In this document: positions 33,341-46,300 of the stretch, in pieces
Layout: each line of letters opens with the position of its first letter
Position numbering within the stretch: the first letter of the stretch is position 1
Assembly (NCBI GenBank): GCA_934045905.1
Contig: OW203761.1
Coordinates: 35,080,964-35,144,963 of the forward strand
Direction: 5' to 3'
DNA from: Leuctra nigra
Lineage: Eukaryota; Arthropoda; Insecta; Plecoptera; Leuctridae
Length of the DNA: 64,000 bases
Position numbers and translations under genes: made by a program
The notes under the pieces: generated by a model
What the model saw: only the letters and a program-made list of their open reading frames with translations
Told to the model about the DNA's origin: nothing
Database searches by the model: none

Positions 33341-34104
33341 GATGAAAATTGTACAGAAAAACATTCGGGAACAAAGAGTAGATAATAACTACATAATAGT
33401 ACATACAGAGACTGATCAATGACAGTATCAAGTTTCCCAATTTGTTACAAACATATCACACAGTTTTGTGCATAGCTCATTTTTAATAACAAATTTTAAA
33501 TTAAAAAATACACCACACCACTGATTTTTTATGAAGACTAGGTATGACCACTAAATGACAGGGGTTTAATTTTATCATGCTATTATTGAAGTATATTTCA
33601 TAGATACTGCTTTACCTTTTTTCCAATTAATTTATAACTTTCTATGTAGTGATTTTTGTATTCTCATCCAGAGAATTGTGTGCTAAATGGAATAAATAAT
33701 GGCAATCAGGTGGTGCTTGTAAACACTGAATCTTATTGAAGATATTTCAGTGCAGTATGGTTGGAATGTATGTAGGTAATTAAGTTATTGTGATTGGCAA
33801 ATGATTGCTATTTTCCAGCTTAAATCAATATCTATGTTGTTTTAAATAGGTACTAAGAATGAAACAACATATTTATTTTGTAATTGAAATGTATTCCATG
33901 CTACTTCTCCACATACCAAATGACAAACTACTCCTGTGGTTGATGGATTGCTAAATAAGAAAAGCATTTTAAAATTTCCAATATTTTCTAAGAGCAGATA
34001 ATTTTAAAAGTAGGACCACATTAATTAAAGTGGGTTTTCAGCTATTAACAACTGTTATGTTTAAAAGGTTCAAATTCTAAAGAGTAAAAATAATTTTAAT
34101 AAAG

Positions 34105-36019
34105 GATTCTTTACAAATATGGCATTTAGTATTATTTATATCCTCCTCTCCTATCAAGTAATAATATGTACCTTGACGGAAAGTGTACCAGCATACCCAG
34201 GGTACCTATTCTATATCTCTTTTTGATATAAAAGCTCATGTTCAAGCAAAAGTTTACGTTCACAACATTAACATTAGTTAGTGTTGATCTCGTCGCGACC
34301 GAATTACTTTTGCCGTAATGCTATCTTAATGGCAGTGAAATTAATTTGGCCGCAACAAGATAAAAAAAAGACATGATTAGGTACTGGCAAACATTTATTT
34401 GCATCTTATCAAATTGAGTGGAGTGGGTTAGCGGAGGGGATACACAAGACCAGTAATTTATTTACAAAAAAAACATGTTTTGTCGCACTTATGTATCAAA
34501 AATATTTAAAATAGTACCTATACCTCAGATTCTTAAAGTAGTACCACCGATAGTCCACGTAATTCAAGTCAGTGACTCACAAATTAAATTACATATCAAT
34601 GAAATTTTTTTTTATTGATACAAATCACAAGATAAATAATTTTTTTTTTGTAAATATGTATGTTACAACTATATTTTGCATTGTTGATGAATATCATAAG
34701 ATTACTTTGTAGAAATACGATATTTTTAAAGAATTGACAATTTTTTTAATTAATTTAATGCAGTACGAATTAAGTACTTGATTTGATTTTGAGCAGTTTC
34801 TAGTAGAAACTTGCTAAATTAGGGTATTATTTTTGATTATCTCTTTATTTAATCCCGTACCCCCACAATTTTAAACAGCTAAAATATTTTTAAAAAATCG
34901 GACTTTAAAATGGAATCAATATTTTTACTTTGTAGTTTATATTACGATTTCTACAGAAGATATATAAGTGTAACTAATTTTGAAGCTTCTCCATGTTATC
35001 TTATGGGAAATTTCAAGATTTCCTTTTAAGATATCTCTTAAATTAATCCCGTGACACATGTTTTTCTTTCGTATTTGCAAATGGTATTGCTTGAGGCATA
35101 TTTGAGGAAAATTTGAAGCATTTCTATTTAACAAGGACTTTTGATGGAAGTACTTTAAATGCTTCTAATTTTGTTAAAAAAGTTCTGCAGATGTTAAAAA
35201 ATTAAAAAAATTAAAAATTAAAAATAAAATGTTTCATGTTTTGGGCTTCAAAACTACAAGACTACACAAATAAAATAAAATCATAATCACGACACGGCAA
35301 AACGAAGCATCTCTCCTCAATGGATTCTTAGCTTGTCTTATTAGCACTTGCTCAGTATCTTGTATTCAAATATGGGAAATTACTGGGAATGAGAATGGTC
35401 ACAATTAATATAAACCCAATTACATATTTAACTTCCAAATATATTTAAATAAGCCATAAAGTACAATAGATAATTTATTAGCGCTTTCTTACTATGTATA
35501 TACAAACTATTAACTTGTTAGAAAATGAAGGAAGGGGATACTTATTTATCTATAATATGTATAGGAAATATATCATGATAGCCTAAAAAGTTTACTTGTT
35601 AAAATCAACTGTATATAAAAGTTTCAAACCTAGTCTAGAAAAATAAAAAACTTGAAAAATATGTGGAAAGTAGTATTTAATTTATCAACAATGGTTTATG
35701 TATTTTTCATTTCATGACAGGTTCCATGAAGATCGGTAAATTACTTGATTACTGAGAATGTTACATATTTACTGAATGAAAATAAATATTTATACTTTTT
35801 AATTCATTGCATTACGCAAATTGACACAAAACCTAAAAACATCAGCATTGGAGATGAAATGCCAAAAGCGGGAGACATAGTGAAAAATATTTGTGACAAA
35901 CTGATAAGTTATAAATAAAAACTATACATTATTATCCAGCCTCAACCATTTATGCAATTGAAACCTTCAGCACAACTATGTGAAAAATGTATATGTGCTG
36001 TTGGCTTATTTGTCAACAT
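34105..36019. other. AT-rich intergenic stretch, nothing recognised
   Basis: Long A/T runs (for example 35190-35230) and no coding or repeat structure that I can assign. It lies between the convergent CPR and AKAP1-like genes. Confidence 0.5.
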
Positions 36020-36236
36020 GTACACTCCCCCAAATAATAAACGGTACTTGGTACAAAACATATTGGCTGCTGGGCCGGTTCCTTGACAATCAATCCTTGT
36101 TATTATCAATGAAATCAGAGCTCACCTAAAAGAGTTAGATAATGCGTTAGCACTGACTTCATGGGATGATGCCATCAAACCTTAATCAGTCAATACATTT
36201 TCTTTCGAGTACCGTTTATTATTTGGGGGAGTGTAC
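36020..36236 (+). mobile_element. MITE family A copy, intergenic
   Basis: Perfect ends CACTCCCCCAAATAATAAAC and the complement, TA-flanked (GTACAC...GTGTAC). The core TTCCTTGACAATCAATCCTT lies inside. Nearly identical ends to the nested copy at 3416-3633, in the opposite orientation. Confidence 0.9.
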
Positions 36237-37556
36237 ATAGATAGCTAAGGTCATGATCTGGAAAATAATAATTACAGTTGAATAATGTTACTTTACTACC
36301 TATTAGGTATGCATATCCAAGTATAGATTGCGGCATTTGGCAAATCGAGCATTAAGTATTTATGTTCATTCACAGTATTTAAAATAGGAAGTGGGCAGTA
36401 CTTAAATGTTGGTTTGTTATTTTACTTTTTAGCATGCAATGCGACCAATGAAACCTTGCTACTCTCAAACATTGCTCAACTGAATCATTTTAATGAGTAC
36501 CTTATGATGTTATGATGTGTACTAATTTTATTAAAGGCTTTTTTTACTGTTCAAATTTTAAAGGTTCAATGGAAAGTTTACACAAATTTAATTATAGCCA
36601 AGTAATATGTATGTAGTACTGTAGAAAAGAAATCACTATATCCTCACAAATTTCATCTAACTGCACCAGGCAGAAACCAGTTCAGAATTTCAAATATCAC
36701 AGTGCAGAAGCCTTTACATTTAACCATGAGCTCAAGAGTGAAACTACAAATGTTTGTAAGATAGCCCCTCCCGTTCACCTCAACACCTATCTAGTTTTAC
36801 AACAATCTAGCTAGACTGCCAACACGTGCACAGCAGAAAAGTAGAGAACCCCTCATTGTATCAAATTAAATAAACGATAATCTGCAGGAAATTCCCTCTT
36901 AATTACCAAAATTCAATGCTAAGAAATCGAACAAAACTTTTTACGTGAACATCACTGCTAAACTACAGTCTACAGATAGTCAACTACTATTTAACACTTC
37001 TAATTAACAGCATGTAAGAAAAGGTATCAGTAGCAATAATGAATGATGATAATAATATATATAGTATTCACATAAGATAAGATTAAACTAAATGTTAAAT
37101 TTCTCTTTTACATGAATGTAACATGAAGGTCATGAACTACCTACCACATTCCAGACTACCTTGTGCACAAAATAATCATCAAATTAGAATAATATGCTCA
37201 TACTTTGCTCATACTAGGTATGTTTTGACCCATATTTAAATACTTAAACTTATGTTACCAATCACAATCAATAATAGTACATATGTTGAGCATGGGTTAA
37301 ATAACACGAAATCTTACATATTGACAATTCGAGGATAAATAATAATAATATAAAAATGTGACTTGCTATTTTGTATACTACAGTCGCTGCAGTTCAATTT
37401 TTGCTTACTCTAGATTAAGGGACTTTGAAATTACCAATAGGCAATAATGCATTAAATAATGCTATACGTAGGTATTGCTGATAAACCATTGCATACACAA
37501 GGTAAAAGGACGAAACCCTATCTCAAAGGCCATGCACCGAATCAAGCAACCACGAT
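36237..37556. other. AT-rich intergenic stretch, nothing recognised
   Basis: No open frame with domain character, no clear repeat and no RNA gene seen. Confidence 0.5.
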
Positions 37557-39371
37557 CAGTGCCGGACTGGCTCGTCAGGGGCCTCGGCGGCTATTGTTAC
37601 TATTACTAAGCTTTTGGGAGAAAGCAGCCCACCAACCTGCCCCGCGGGGCTTTTTTGGGGATTTTTATGACTTCAAAATGGAATATGAGAACGATTTGGT
37701 GATTTTAAAAAGTTAAGTTTTAATTTTTCACAAGAAGAAAAACATGACAGAAAAGGGCCACCCAATCATGCCCCTCAGGGCGCTTTTTGTGACTTTTGTC
37801 ACTCTTAAAATGATGTCACTCTCGAAATATGTGTTGTGGTTGCAAAATGTCAAACATAAAGTTAATGGGAAATGAAATGAATAGGACACAAACCTGAAAA
37901 ATCTGCCCCACAGGGCACTTTTTGTGTTTTTGGTTATTTTTAAACGATTTTGGAATTGTAAAATCGTGTATTTGGCTTTCAAAATGATATTAATTGAAGA
38001 TGGTACAGTTAAAAAGAAGATGTGTCTACATCCCCGCAGGGTGCTTTTTGAACTTTCATAATTTTGAATTAGTTTTGTAAAACGTAAAACGGATTGTAAA
38101 ACGTGTATTATGCTGCTTAATGCCCACCACTATGTAATTGGGAGAACAATTTAAAATCAGAAAGCACACACAGAAGCCTGCCCGGCAGAGCACTTTTTGA
38201 AATTTGTTATTTTTAAACCATTTTGGGATACCATTGGGAAACTTCAACATAAATGTAAAATTAGTTTACATACAAGAGGCACCCAGCCTGCCCCGCAGGG
38301 TGTTTTTTTGGATTTTTGTTAACTTTCAATAGATTTTGGGATTGTAAAATCGTGTAGTATATGGCTTCAAAATGCCCAATATGGTAAGTGGAAGATACAT
38401 TTACCGTATTAACTCGTGTATAAGACGCACTCGTGTATAAGACGCACCCTTGTTTTGAGAAGTCTATTTTAAGAAAACACTTAGCATGCGTGTATAAGAC
38501 GCAGTAAAATGATGAAAAACAGTGTGTGTTTGTATACATGATATCCATCTAAATGTTGATTTTCCAGCTAACTGAGCTATTTGAATGAAAATCACTGCCA
38601 ACTTGTTGTAAACAAACAGTAATTTCCTGCTTCTGAGAAAGGGGGGAGGGGAGTCTCTTCCCAGCAGCTGTTGCTTGCTCTAAGAGGCATGCACCTGCCT
38701 TTCCTCTGCATTCCAAAACAAACCAAACTCCCCTCCTCCCCTTCCATTAAGATCGCCATTAAACAGTGTTTAGTCTATTTTATGTCTGTCAGAGTAATGT
38801 TTTTCAGACGTAAACATATATTTTGTCTCCTGATCTAAATGCAAGAGAAAACATTCTGTTGCACACATTTAATATGTTAATAGTGTTGTGTCTAGACACA
38901 GTATGAGTAGTCCAGACAGAGTGAGAGGGAAAGGCAGAGATAGACAACATGTGGCAGTCTACCACAGCTCTGTTTACAAACATCCACCTTGGATTTACTG
39001 GGAAAAAAGCTTGGTATGCGTGTATAAGACGCAGGGCTGTTTTCAGAATCAAAATATTGACATATAATTGCGTCTTATACACGAGTTAATACGGTAAATA
39101 GACGAGGCCCCCAAGGGCGCTTTTTGAACTTAAGTAATTTTTAAATCATTTTTGGGATTGTATAAATGTGTACTCGACTACAAAATGTTCAACATAAAGT
39201 ACCTAAGTAGAAGATGAATTTACAGAGAAGAGGTCCCCAACCTGCCCCGCAGGGCGCTTTTTGGTCTTTTGATATCTTTAAAAATGTATGTTGTACACAA
39301 TCTAGGGGCCTCAAAAACCAGGGGCCTTGGCAGTGATCGCTGCCTAACCGCCAGGGGCCAGTCCGGCCCTG
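37557..39371. mobile_element. 1.8-kb hAT-like element built of degenerate subrepeats
   Basis: Begins CAGTGCCGGACTGGC and ends with the complement of CAGGGCCGGACTGGCC. The flanks ACCACGAT and TCCACCAT may be a worn 8-bp target duplication. Inside, a phrase like CTGCCCCGCAGGGCGCTTTTTG recurs near 37640, 37768, 37912, 38034, 38182, 38290, 39105 and 39243, usually every 110-150 bases, followed by an AT-rich filler. No transposase. A separate element is inserted at 38399-39099. Confidence 0.7.
38399..39099. mobile_element. GTATAAGACGC-ended DNA element, nested
   Basis: The ends ACCGTATTAACTCGTGTATA and the perfect complement at the right. The motif GTGTATAAGACGCA is repeated four times near the ends. 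The centre (38640-38740) is a GC-rich purine/pyrimidine-biased stretch. Non-coding; inserted into the 37557-39371 element. Confidence 0.8.
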
Positions 39372-40073
39372 TCCACCATCTTGACAGAGCAAATATACCT
39401 ACAAGTACGTCTATTAGTTACTAGTTAGAATGCACTATGCATTTATCTGGTCGATTAGATAATGCCTAAATTTAAGGGCCAGTTTTTCAATAGGTACCTA
39501 CTCTGATCTATAATGACTATAAATTATATTGCTGTTTGTTTAAACATAACTACATATTACTGGTTTGATCCGAGTATTGAAAAGCTGGCTCTTAATGATA
39601 TAATCACACTTTTGTTCAACTACATTCTGCATCAAACACTGGTGAGTTTGTGCACATGTGTGATTTCTTCAGTGACCAAAAGGTGTAGAGAAAACGGTCC
39701 TGGTGAATATAGGTAAGCAGTTGCAGCTTGCACTTATCCCACAACTGCATCCTAGTGCATCTTCTAGATAAAAGCTTAAAAGGTCCAACTTTTAAATTTG
39801 AATATGTAAGTTTAGGTATATTGACAGTGTGTCAATATTGATAAAATGTTATGATCTGAATGAGTCAAGAAAATATGTTAACAAAACTGTAAATAGCATT
39901 ATTTGCCCCATCAAGATAGTTACAACAATTGTGTCATTATGTATGCCTTTTGTTCTCATCACATTATATTATATTATTTATTACGATGACATTGAACAAA
40001 TATGGTTAATAAATTGTAAATTTTGAAATAATAGGTACATGAAGACATTTTTGCTCTATAATTGGCAATATTG
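39372..40073. other. Intergenic spacer between convergent genes
   Basis: No gene recognised. The right end borders the AKAP1-like 3' UTR. Confidence 0.4.
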
Positions 40074-40083
40074 TTTATTTATT
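40074..40083 (-). terminator. Candidate poly(A) signals of the AKAP1-like gene
   Basis: On the minus strand two overlapping AATAAA hexamers (AATAAATAAA) lie about 180 bases past the stop codon at 40259. This is the nearest strong signal. Confidence 0.5.
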
Positions 40084-40258
40084 GTAACTGATGCCAATCT
40101 CTTCTTACTTACATGTCCAGCCTAATGGCAACTTGAGTCTTTGTTTGAGCGCTTACTCTAAATTGTCAACAATTATTTAACCTCATTAAAGTCATAACAG
40201 AGAGAAACGTAAAATCCTTGATAAAGGGAACATAACCAGTCTGATCTACCTACCCTAC

Positions 40259-40354
40259 CTACGCTTGAACCTCTGCTACAGGTTCGGGTTCTTCCGTTGG
40301 CTCGTCCCACTCCGCATAGCCTCGGAGAACCAGCTCTCGATTTACAACCACTAC
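40259..40354 (-). CDS. AKAP1: AKAP1-like last exon
   Basis: Minus-strand acceptor CCTTCTCAG. 31 codons plus TAG: VVVVNRELVLRGYAEWDEPT, then Glu/Pro-rich. It completes the Tudor-SN-like fold seen in AKAP1, whose C-terminus likewise ends soon after a NxELVxRGYA motif. Confidence 0.88.
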   Translation of the reverse strand, partial: VVVVNRELVLRGYAEWDEPTEEPEPVAEVQA

Positions 40355-43300
40355 CTGAGAAGGACACAAAGAACAAAGTTAGCAGTCAACACCAAACTGT
40401 TGGACTAAAGAATAACACCAACATGTAAAAATGCTAGCGTGTTATAAAATCATAATTAATTCAATGGCATTCTACCTTGCTGAAAAATCTTAGCAAAATC
40501 TTGGCAAGAACTTGCTATTTGTAGCAAGATCTTAACAAGATCTTAGCAAATTCTAAGCAAGATCTTAGTAAGTTCTAAGCAAGATCTTAGCAAGTTCTCA
40601 GTAAGATCTAGGTAGTCCCATCTTGATAATATTATTGTCTAAATCCTCCAAACATTTAAACAAGAATTATACAAGATCTTGTCTAAATTGGCAAGATCTT
40701 GTTAATTTTGGGAAGATACAGGCAAAATCTTAGGAATTTTGATAAGATCTTGCATATAAGTTTACAAAAAAATAGTCACCCCCTTCTGAAAAATATTACA
40801 AGATCTTGCAAGATTTTTCAGCCGAGTGAAGACTGAAGCCCATACACCATGGACACGTTTTTCGTCGCAATGCAATATCAGAGCTCATATTGCGGCAATG
40901 TGCATCAAGTATGCAGATAATAAATTACACTTCAGACGTATTTAATTTTTTTTGCCTTTAGAAAAAGATCCCAACTCATTGGAAGTTCAATACCTAGTAC
41001 CGACCTACACAGGAATTTTTAATGATTCATGAGTAGAGACAGGATAGTAATGCAGTATCAATCCTCAAAATAGGCAAAATGAAATGCTCAAATAAGCAAA
41101 ACATGCAATATCAAAGTACCAAAATAGGCAAAACATGCAGTATGAAAAGCCAAAATAGGCAACAAAATATGCAAAAAAGCGGAAATTTCTGAAGTAACCA
41201 TACACAATTCACCCGCAAATTTAATGTAGATGGTGCTCAGCTGGTAACAAAACTTGTTTCAAATTACTCTGAACCCTGTTTGCCATAGCGTTCAGACGAT
41301 TTTTAAAAGAAGTGCTTTGATTAGATGCAGACACTCTTCCAACTGCAAATGGTAGAGCAAATGTTACCAGGTGCACCATCACGGCAACAGTTCGGGGAGT
41401 TTCTGGGAAAACCCGATACTACATACTTCCTGTTTGGGGCAGGAAATATAAATGAAATCTACTAAACTAAGAAAAATGCCGTTATATGCAGATATGCACT
41501 ATGATATGTCCAAAATAAGCAAAATATGCAGCATTTGGGCCAAAATAGGCACTATTGGAGCAAAAAGCTCAAAATAAGCAAAACATGCCATATCAAAGTC
41601 ATATATTTGGAAAGCAGGAGTCATGAAATGGATTTATTACTGATATTGCATGCTCTCCAGGCAGTATTTCAAAAACATGCAATTGCATTACTATCCTGTC
41701 TCTATTCATGAGTATTCACAAAGGTATTTTAAAATTTTTAAACATTAATAATGTTGCAAAACGACTAACTCAATTTGATGTGCACATTCATAGCTTGCCA
41801 GAACGAAGAACTTTGTTTTAATCAGCAATGCAAAATTTGTTAATTTTCTCCTGAGGACAGACATTATGTTGGCATGTTCACGAGTCAGATTTGTATTTTG
41901 ATGTCTTTTAAAGTTTTAATGTATTTTGATTTTTCATGTAGGTACCTAAACATTGGGGAGACACATTATAACAAAATAATCTATAATTAAAAATCATATG
42001 ATTTCGAAGAACATAGGTCCACTCCTGGACACTGAAATTGGTCCGCGGTCAATGTTCAAGTGACACTAAGGCTAGTATTTAACATTTATTTTAATGTAAT
42101 TTTTTGGCACAAAGACCGGATGGCTACAAGTGTGTAATGTGAGTTTAGGGCCGAAAAATTACTTTACCGAAATTACTACCGAAAAGAACTAGCCTCTGGA
42201 GTTGAGTGAATATTGACTGCGAACCATTTTCCGTGTCCAGGAGTGTACCTAATTTCGTTGCGTAAAGAAATAGTTTTATGTCAATACAGATTTGTCTAGT
42301 TCACTGCTGTACTGAGAATAATGTGTGGGCGCGCTTATGTGTTGGGCATTTATAACAGCTCGTAGGTATATGTGAGTGGGTGAATTTCGTGTCTGTGTGT
42401 TACGAGTACAGTCGAAGTGAATCGCTTGGTACTGTAGTGTGGCTATCGGACTAAAATAGCACAAGTAGGCATGTTTTATTTCTGTAGATATATTAGCAAA
42501 CAGACTACCCACATGCTAGCATGGCAGCGCGCCTTGGCTTGTGAGTGCGAAAGAGAGAAAACAGCCAAAGCTGGAAACAATGTGTGGAAGAAGGATGAGA
42601 GATAAACGAGGTAGACATATCTGAGAATGTCTCCAATGCAATTGGGATACATGGCTGGAATTGTGGCGCTCGAGCGCTGAACCAGGCTTCATAACAGCGC
42701 CAAATTGAACACGATTTTCAAATGACAGTCAATGGGTTTAAATCAAACACTATAGTCTGTCCCACCCCAACGTGGCAGTGGAATCTATCATCAAAACAAT
42801 TATTTTGATTATTCCCAGATGTCAAGCAACTCCATACAGCATTAAACAACTGTCTTTCTTATCCAAGTCGACAACGAATTTATACTAAAGCAATATTGGA
42901 AATATACTTTAAGAGGCCTGGGTAAGCGAATAAGATTCGCAAGGTTCGTCAGAGCGGTTTTTTGAAATTTTGTATTTCCACTAAATAATTTTGAAAAATA
43001 AAATCATATAGTAACAACCCATTACAGCCTACTATACTAAATAATGCCACACACTGGAGTAGGTACTTTATGACCTCTGGTACGACCTTAAAAAGTACTC
43101 CAGTATGAGGCATTATTTAGTCTATTAGGCTGCAATGGGTCGTTACTATCTGATTTTTTAACATTATTTAGTGGGAAGACAAAATTTAAGAAAATCACTT
43201 TGAAGAACAGTGCGTTTCCCGTTCGCTTCCCCAGGCCTCTTAAATGTTATCGAAGTAAAACAATCTCATTCTACTGCTTGTTAGGGTGGGAGTTAGGACA

Positions 43301-46300
43301 GACTATAGTAATTGATATCAAATTAAAATAAACAATTACAAAAATTTACAGTCAATGAAAAATAAATGAGACCATATTATTTTGCCCCTGATCACTATTA
43401 TAGGTGACACTATTATCTAATTACATAATTATAACAACTTTTTACGAATTTGCAGCGGAAGGAACTATTGTTCATTATAGCGCACAGTTCATGGTCAAGG
43501 TTATGTTATAGTGCGCCTGCATCACTACTCAAACTATGTGAAAAAAAATAATGACTTGAACATTCCAAACTCGGCTGTAAAATAGTGTAAGAAATAGCAT
43601 AGTCCCACTACACGCACCTGTGTTCCTTGTATTGAGAACAGATAGACTACAGGGACTCCATCTTCCGCATAGCCATGTATCTGCGCCTGGATGACTTGAC
43701 CTTGGGTCAGCTCCTCGACGACGGTCATCGCCTCGCACGCCCACACACCGCCCACTGGCTTCACATTGGCGAGGTAGCATTCAGCCGCCTGGAACGGCAG
43801 TGAAATGAAGTCCGAGCGGATCTGCCGTAGAAGGGAGTTCTCCACTGTCTGGTAGCCACCGTAGTCTATGAACTTGATGTAACTTGAGTCGCTGCTTGCG
43901 TCGGAAACAATCACTTGAGCACGGTACCACCCACCCATCGTCGGAGCCACGCAGACCACAGATGCTGCAATTTCAAGAAATATTCCGTCAATTTTTGTCT
44001 TCATCGTTACTAATTTACTAAAACAAAATAATGAGAAGTACAATAAATAATGCAATATCATCATTTGAATGTTGAAACAGATTAATACCTCTATCTACAA
44101 GCTACTAAATAACTAATAACTTCATACCGGTATTAAAATAAAATCGAATCCACAGATCGCCTGCTGTCTACTATAGGTACCTATGTACTCTCTCTTTTTA
44201 AGGAAATAAGAATTCTAGTGACTTACTCTTATTGAGAAATTCAGGACACACTACCCCGCACATCAAAAGATGAGTTTCAAGATGTTATATTGTATATGGT
44301 TATAATAATACTTCAATAGAAATCACATTTGATTCTAAGTCTGGGAGAGGAAACTGTTTTAAAAGTAGAATTATCTTCTAAATCAAGATATAACTTCAGT
44401 TACTCTTATTACAATAAAACGCTACCAGGGTTGTGATACCAAGCAGACATACCAGCAATAGGTGTGGGCAGAGCAGGTGCTGTTGGCTCGTTGTAACAGA
44501 AGTTCATGCACATGTTGAGTCGATTGAGTGCAGGGTACGTTGGATGTGTCGGTTGTTGCAGGAAGAAATGTGCAGGCGAGACCAGGCTTGAGAGAATCAC
44601 ATCGTTGTTGACACCCTCCACCAGCTGCAGCTGGAAGTTGTCCGGTATCAGGGGACAAGACGACGGCGACACGAACGTCACCTGATCCAGCGTCACATTC
44701 GGGTAGCGCTTCAGTGGGAACTTGACTCGGATCATCTCCAATGCATTCTCGATGTCCATTGGCGTTCCTGAAATATCAGAACTAATTAGTTCATGGCTCT
44801 TTCCTAAGGCTCTCACATGGTGATTTTCCTTATCAAATTTAAACCATTTAAAAATTGAGGAAGGCAGTGTTAATAGCACTTGATAAAGTTGAAGTAGGTA
44901 AAAATATAGAAGTATAGGTAGGTAGGTAGGTAGGTAACTAATAAGTGACCCAGATAATCTTTATCTACAACTTCATTCATTATATGAACTGCTATTTATT
45001 TTTGTTATTTTATTTTACACAGCTTTGGAAATAAATTTCCGGTATTATTGCTTTGGTGTTCAGACATTGGGGAGGTCAGGCATTCGACTGACTAATTGCT
45101 GGCAACCTAGAAGTTATCACTCGCTGTGTGGGTGTGACGACATTGGAAATGAAAATTTGAAAAATATGGATACAAAGATGGGCATGAAAGTCAAATTGAA
45201 CACCCTAGTAATAAATAGACAATTCAGATGCATCATCTAGGTTATTGATACCTATTATTTGGCAATGCAAAAAGTGCATTACCTCTAAACAGCCTTTCTG
45301 TTTAGAGCCTGAAGCAAAGCTCTCAACTCGATCTGCGTATTTCAACTGTTTTCGTAGTTCACACATGAGCATTTGGATCGGCAATTCGACATGTCAGAAA
45401 TTTTGGAGGTTTCAAACGTTTGTGTGAATCGACCTATAAACTTTACTGATTACCATCACTAATAGGCTAGTTTCACACTAGTTTCACATAGGACCGACCA
45501 ACAGGCCAGTGAGGTGCAGCAACAGCACGTGCTTTAAAGTTAGTTTAGATAAAGTCGAGCAAGAAAGATATTTAAGCAAATTATGAATAATAATAGAATA
45601 GGCAATACTAATCCATGTGCATAAAACAGTTCAAAATGCTAATTTGAGCAGAAATATTTCCAATCCAACCTAAGCTGAGATTGTGACGTCAACTGAAACT
45701 ACCCTACTAGAGAAAGAAAACCAAAGGTATATTGTGGACCTACCTTCTATGGAACAGATCTTGACTTTCGTTGTGTCGGGATGTCTTTTGATGATGATAT
45801 TTGTATGAGTCTTGGTCTTGATCTGGTGTACAATCTGCCCATGGCGACCGATCAGACGGCCCACTAAGTGTTGCGGCAGCACGAACTCGTAGACTGATGT
45901 CAATGGTGGGTCACCCGACACCGAGCTGCCGCTAGCTGGCGTTCGGGACGGAGGAGTTACTACGTCACTGCATCCCTTGCCACTGTCACTGGAGCCCTGC
46001 TAGCAAACACACGCACATTAAGGGCACTCATTCGCAGCTCATAAAAATAAATTGGCTTACATTTGGAAGTCTCTCAACACAAGCACTTTGAACTTGCCAA
46101 TAAACTCTATCTTCAAACAGTATCACAATGGGTCCAATACTAACCTCGCTCTGCGAATCCGAATAGCTGCTCAGCGATGGACTGCCAAGCATTACTTCTG
46201 CTGGGCTGTGGTTGGCAGAATCTCGTTCATTGCCGTGTGCTTCCTTGATGACAGCTGCTCTGTCCACTGCTCCATTCACATGTGCCACAGATTCCCCCAT

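Larger units (their letters stand above)
32579..34104 (+). other. CPR 3' flank / candidate 3' UTR
   Basis: AATAAA signals occur at 33039 (inside a repeat), 33691 and 34099; which one is used cannot be told. The stretch contains a short hAT-type MITE (32698-32768), a palindromic repeat (32906-33062) and a tRNA-like SINE (33180-33340). Confidence 0.35.
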
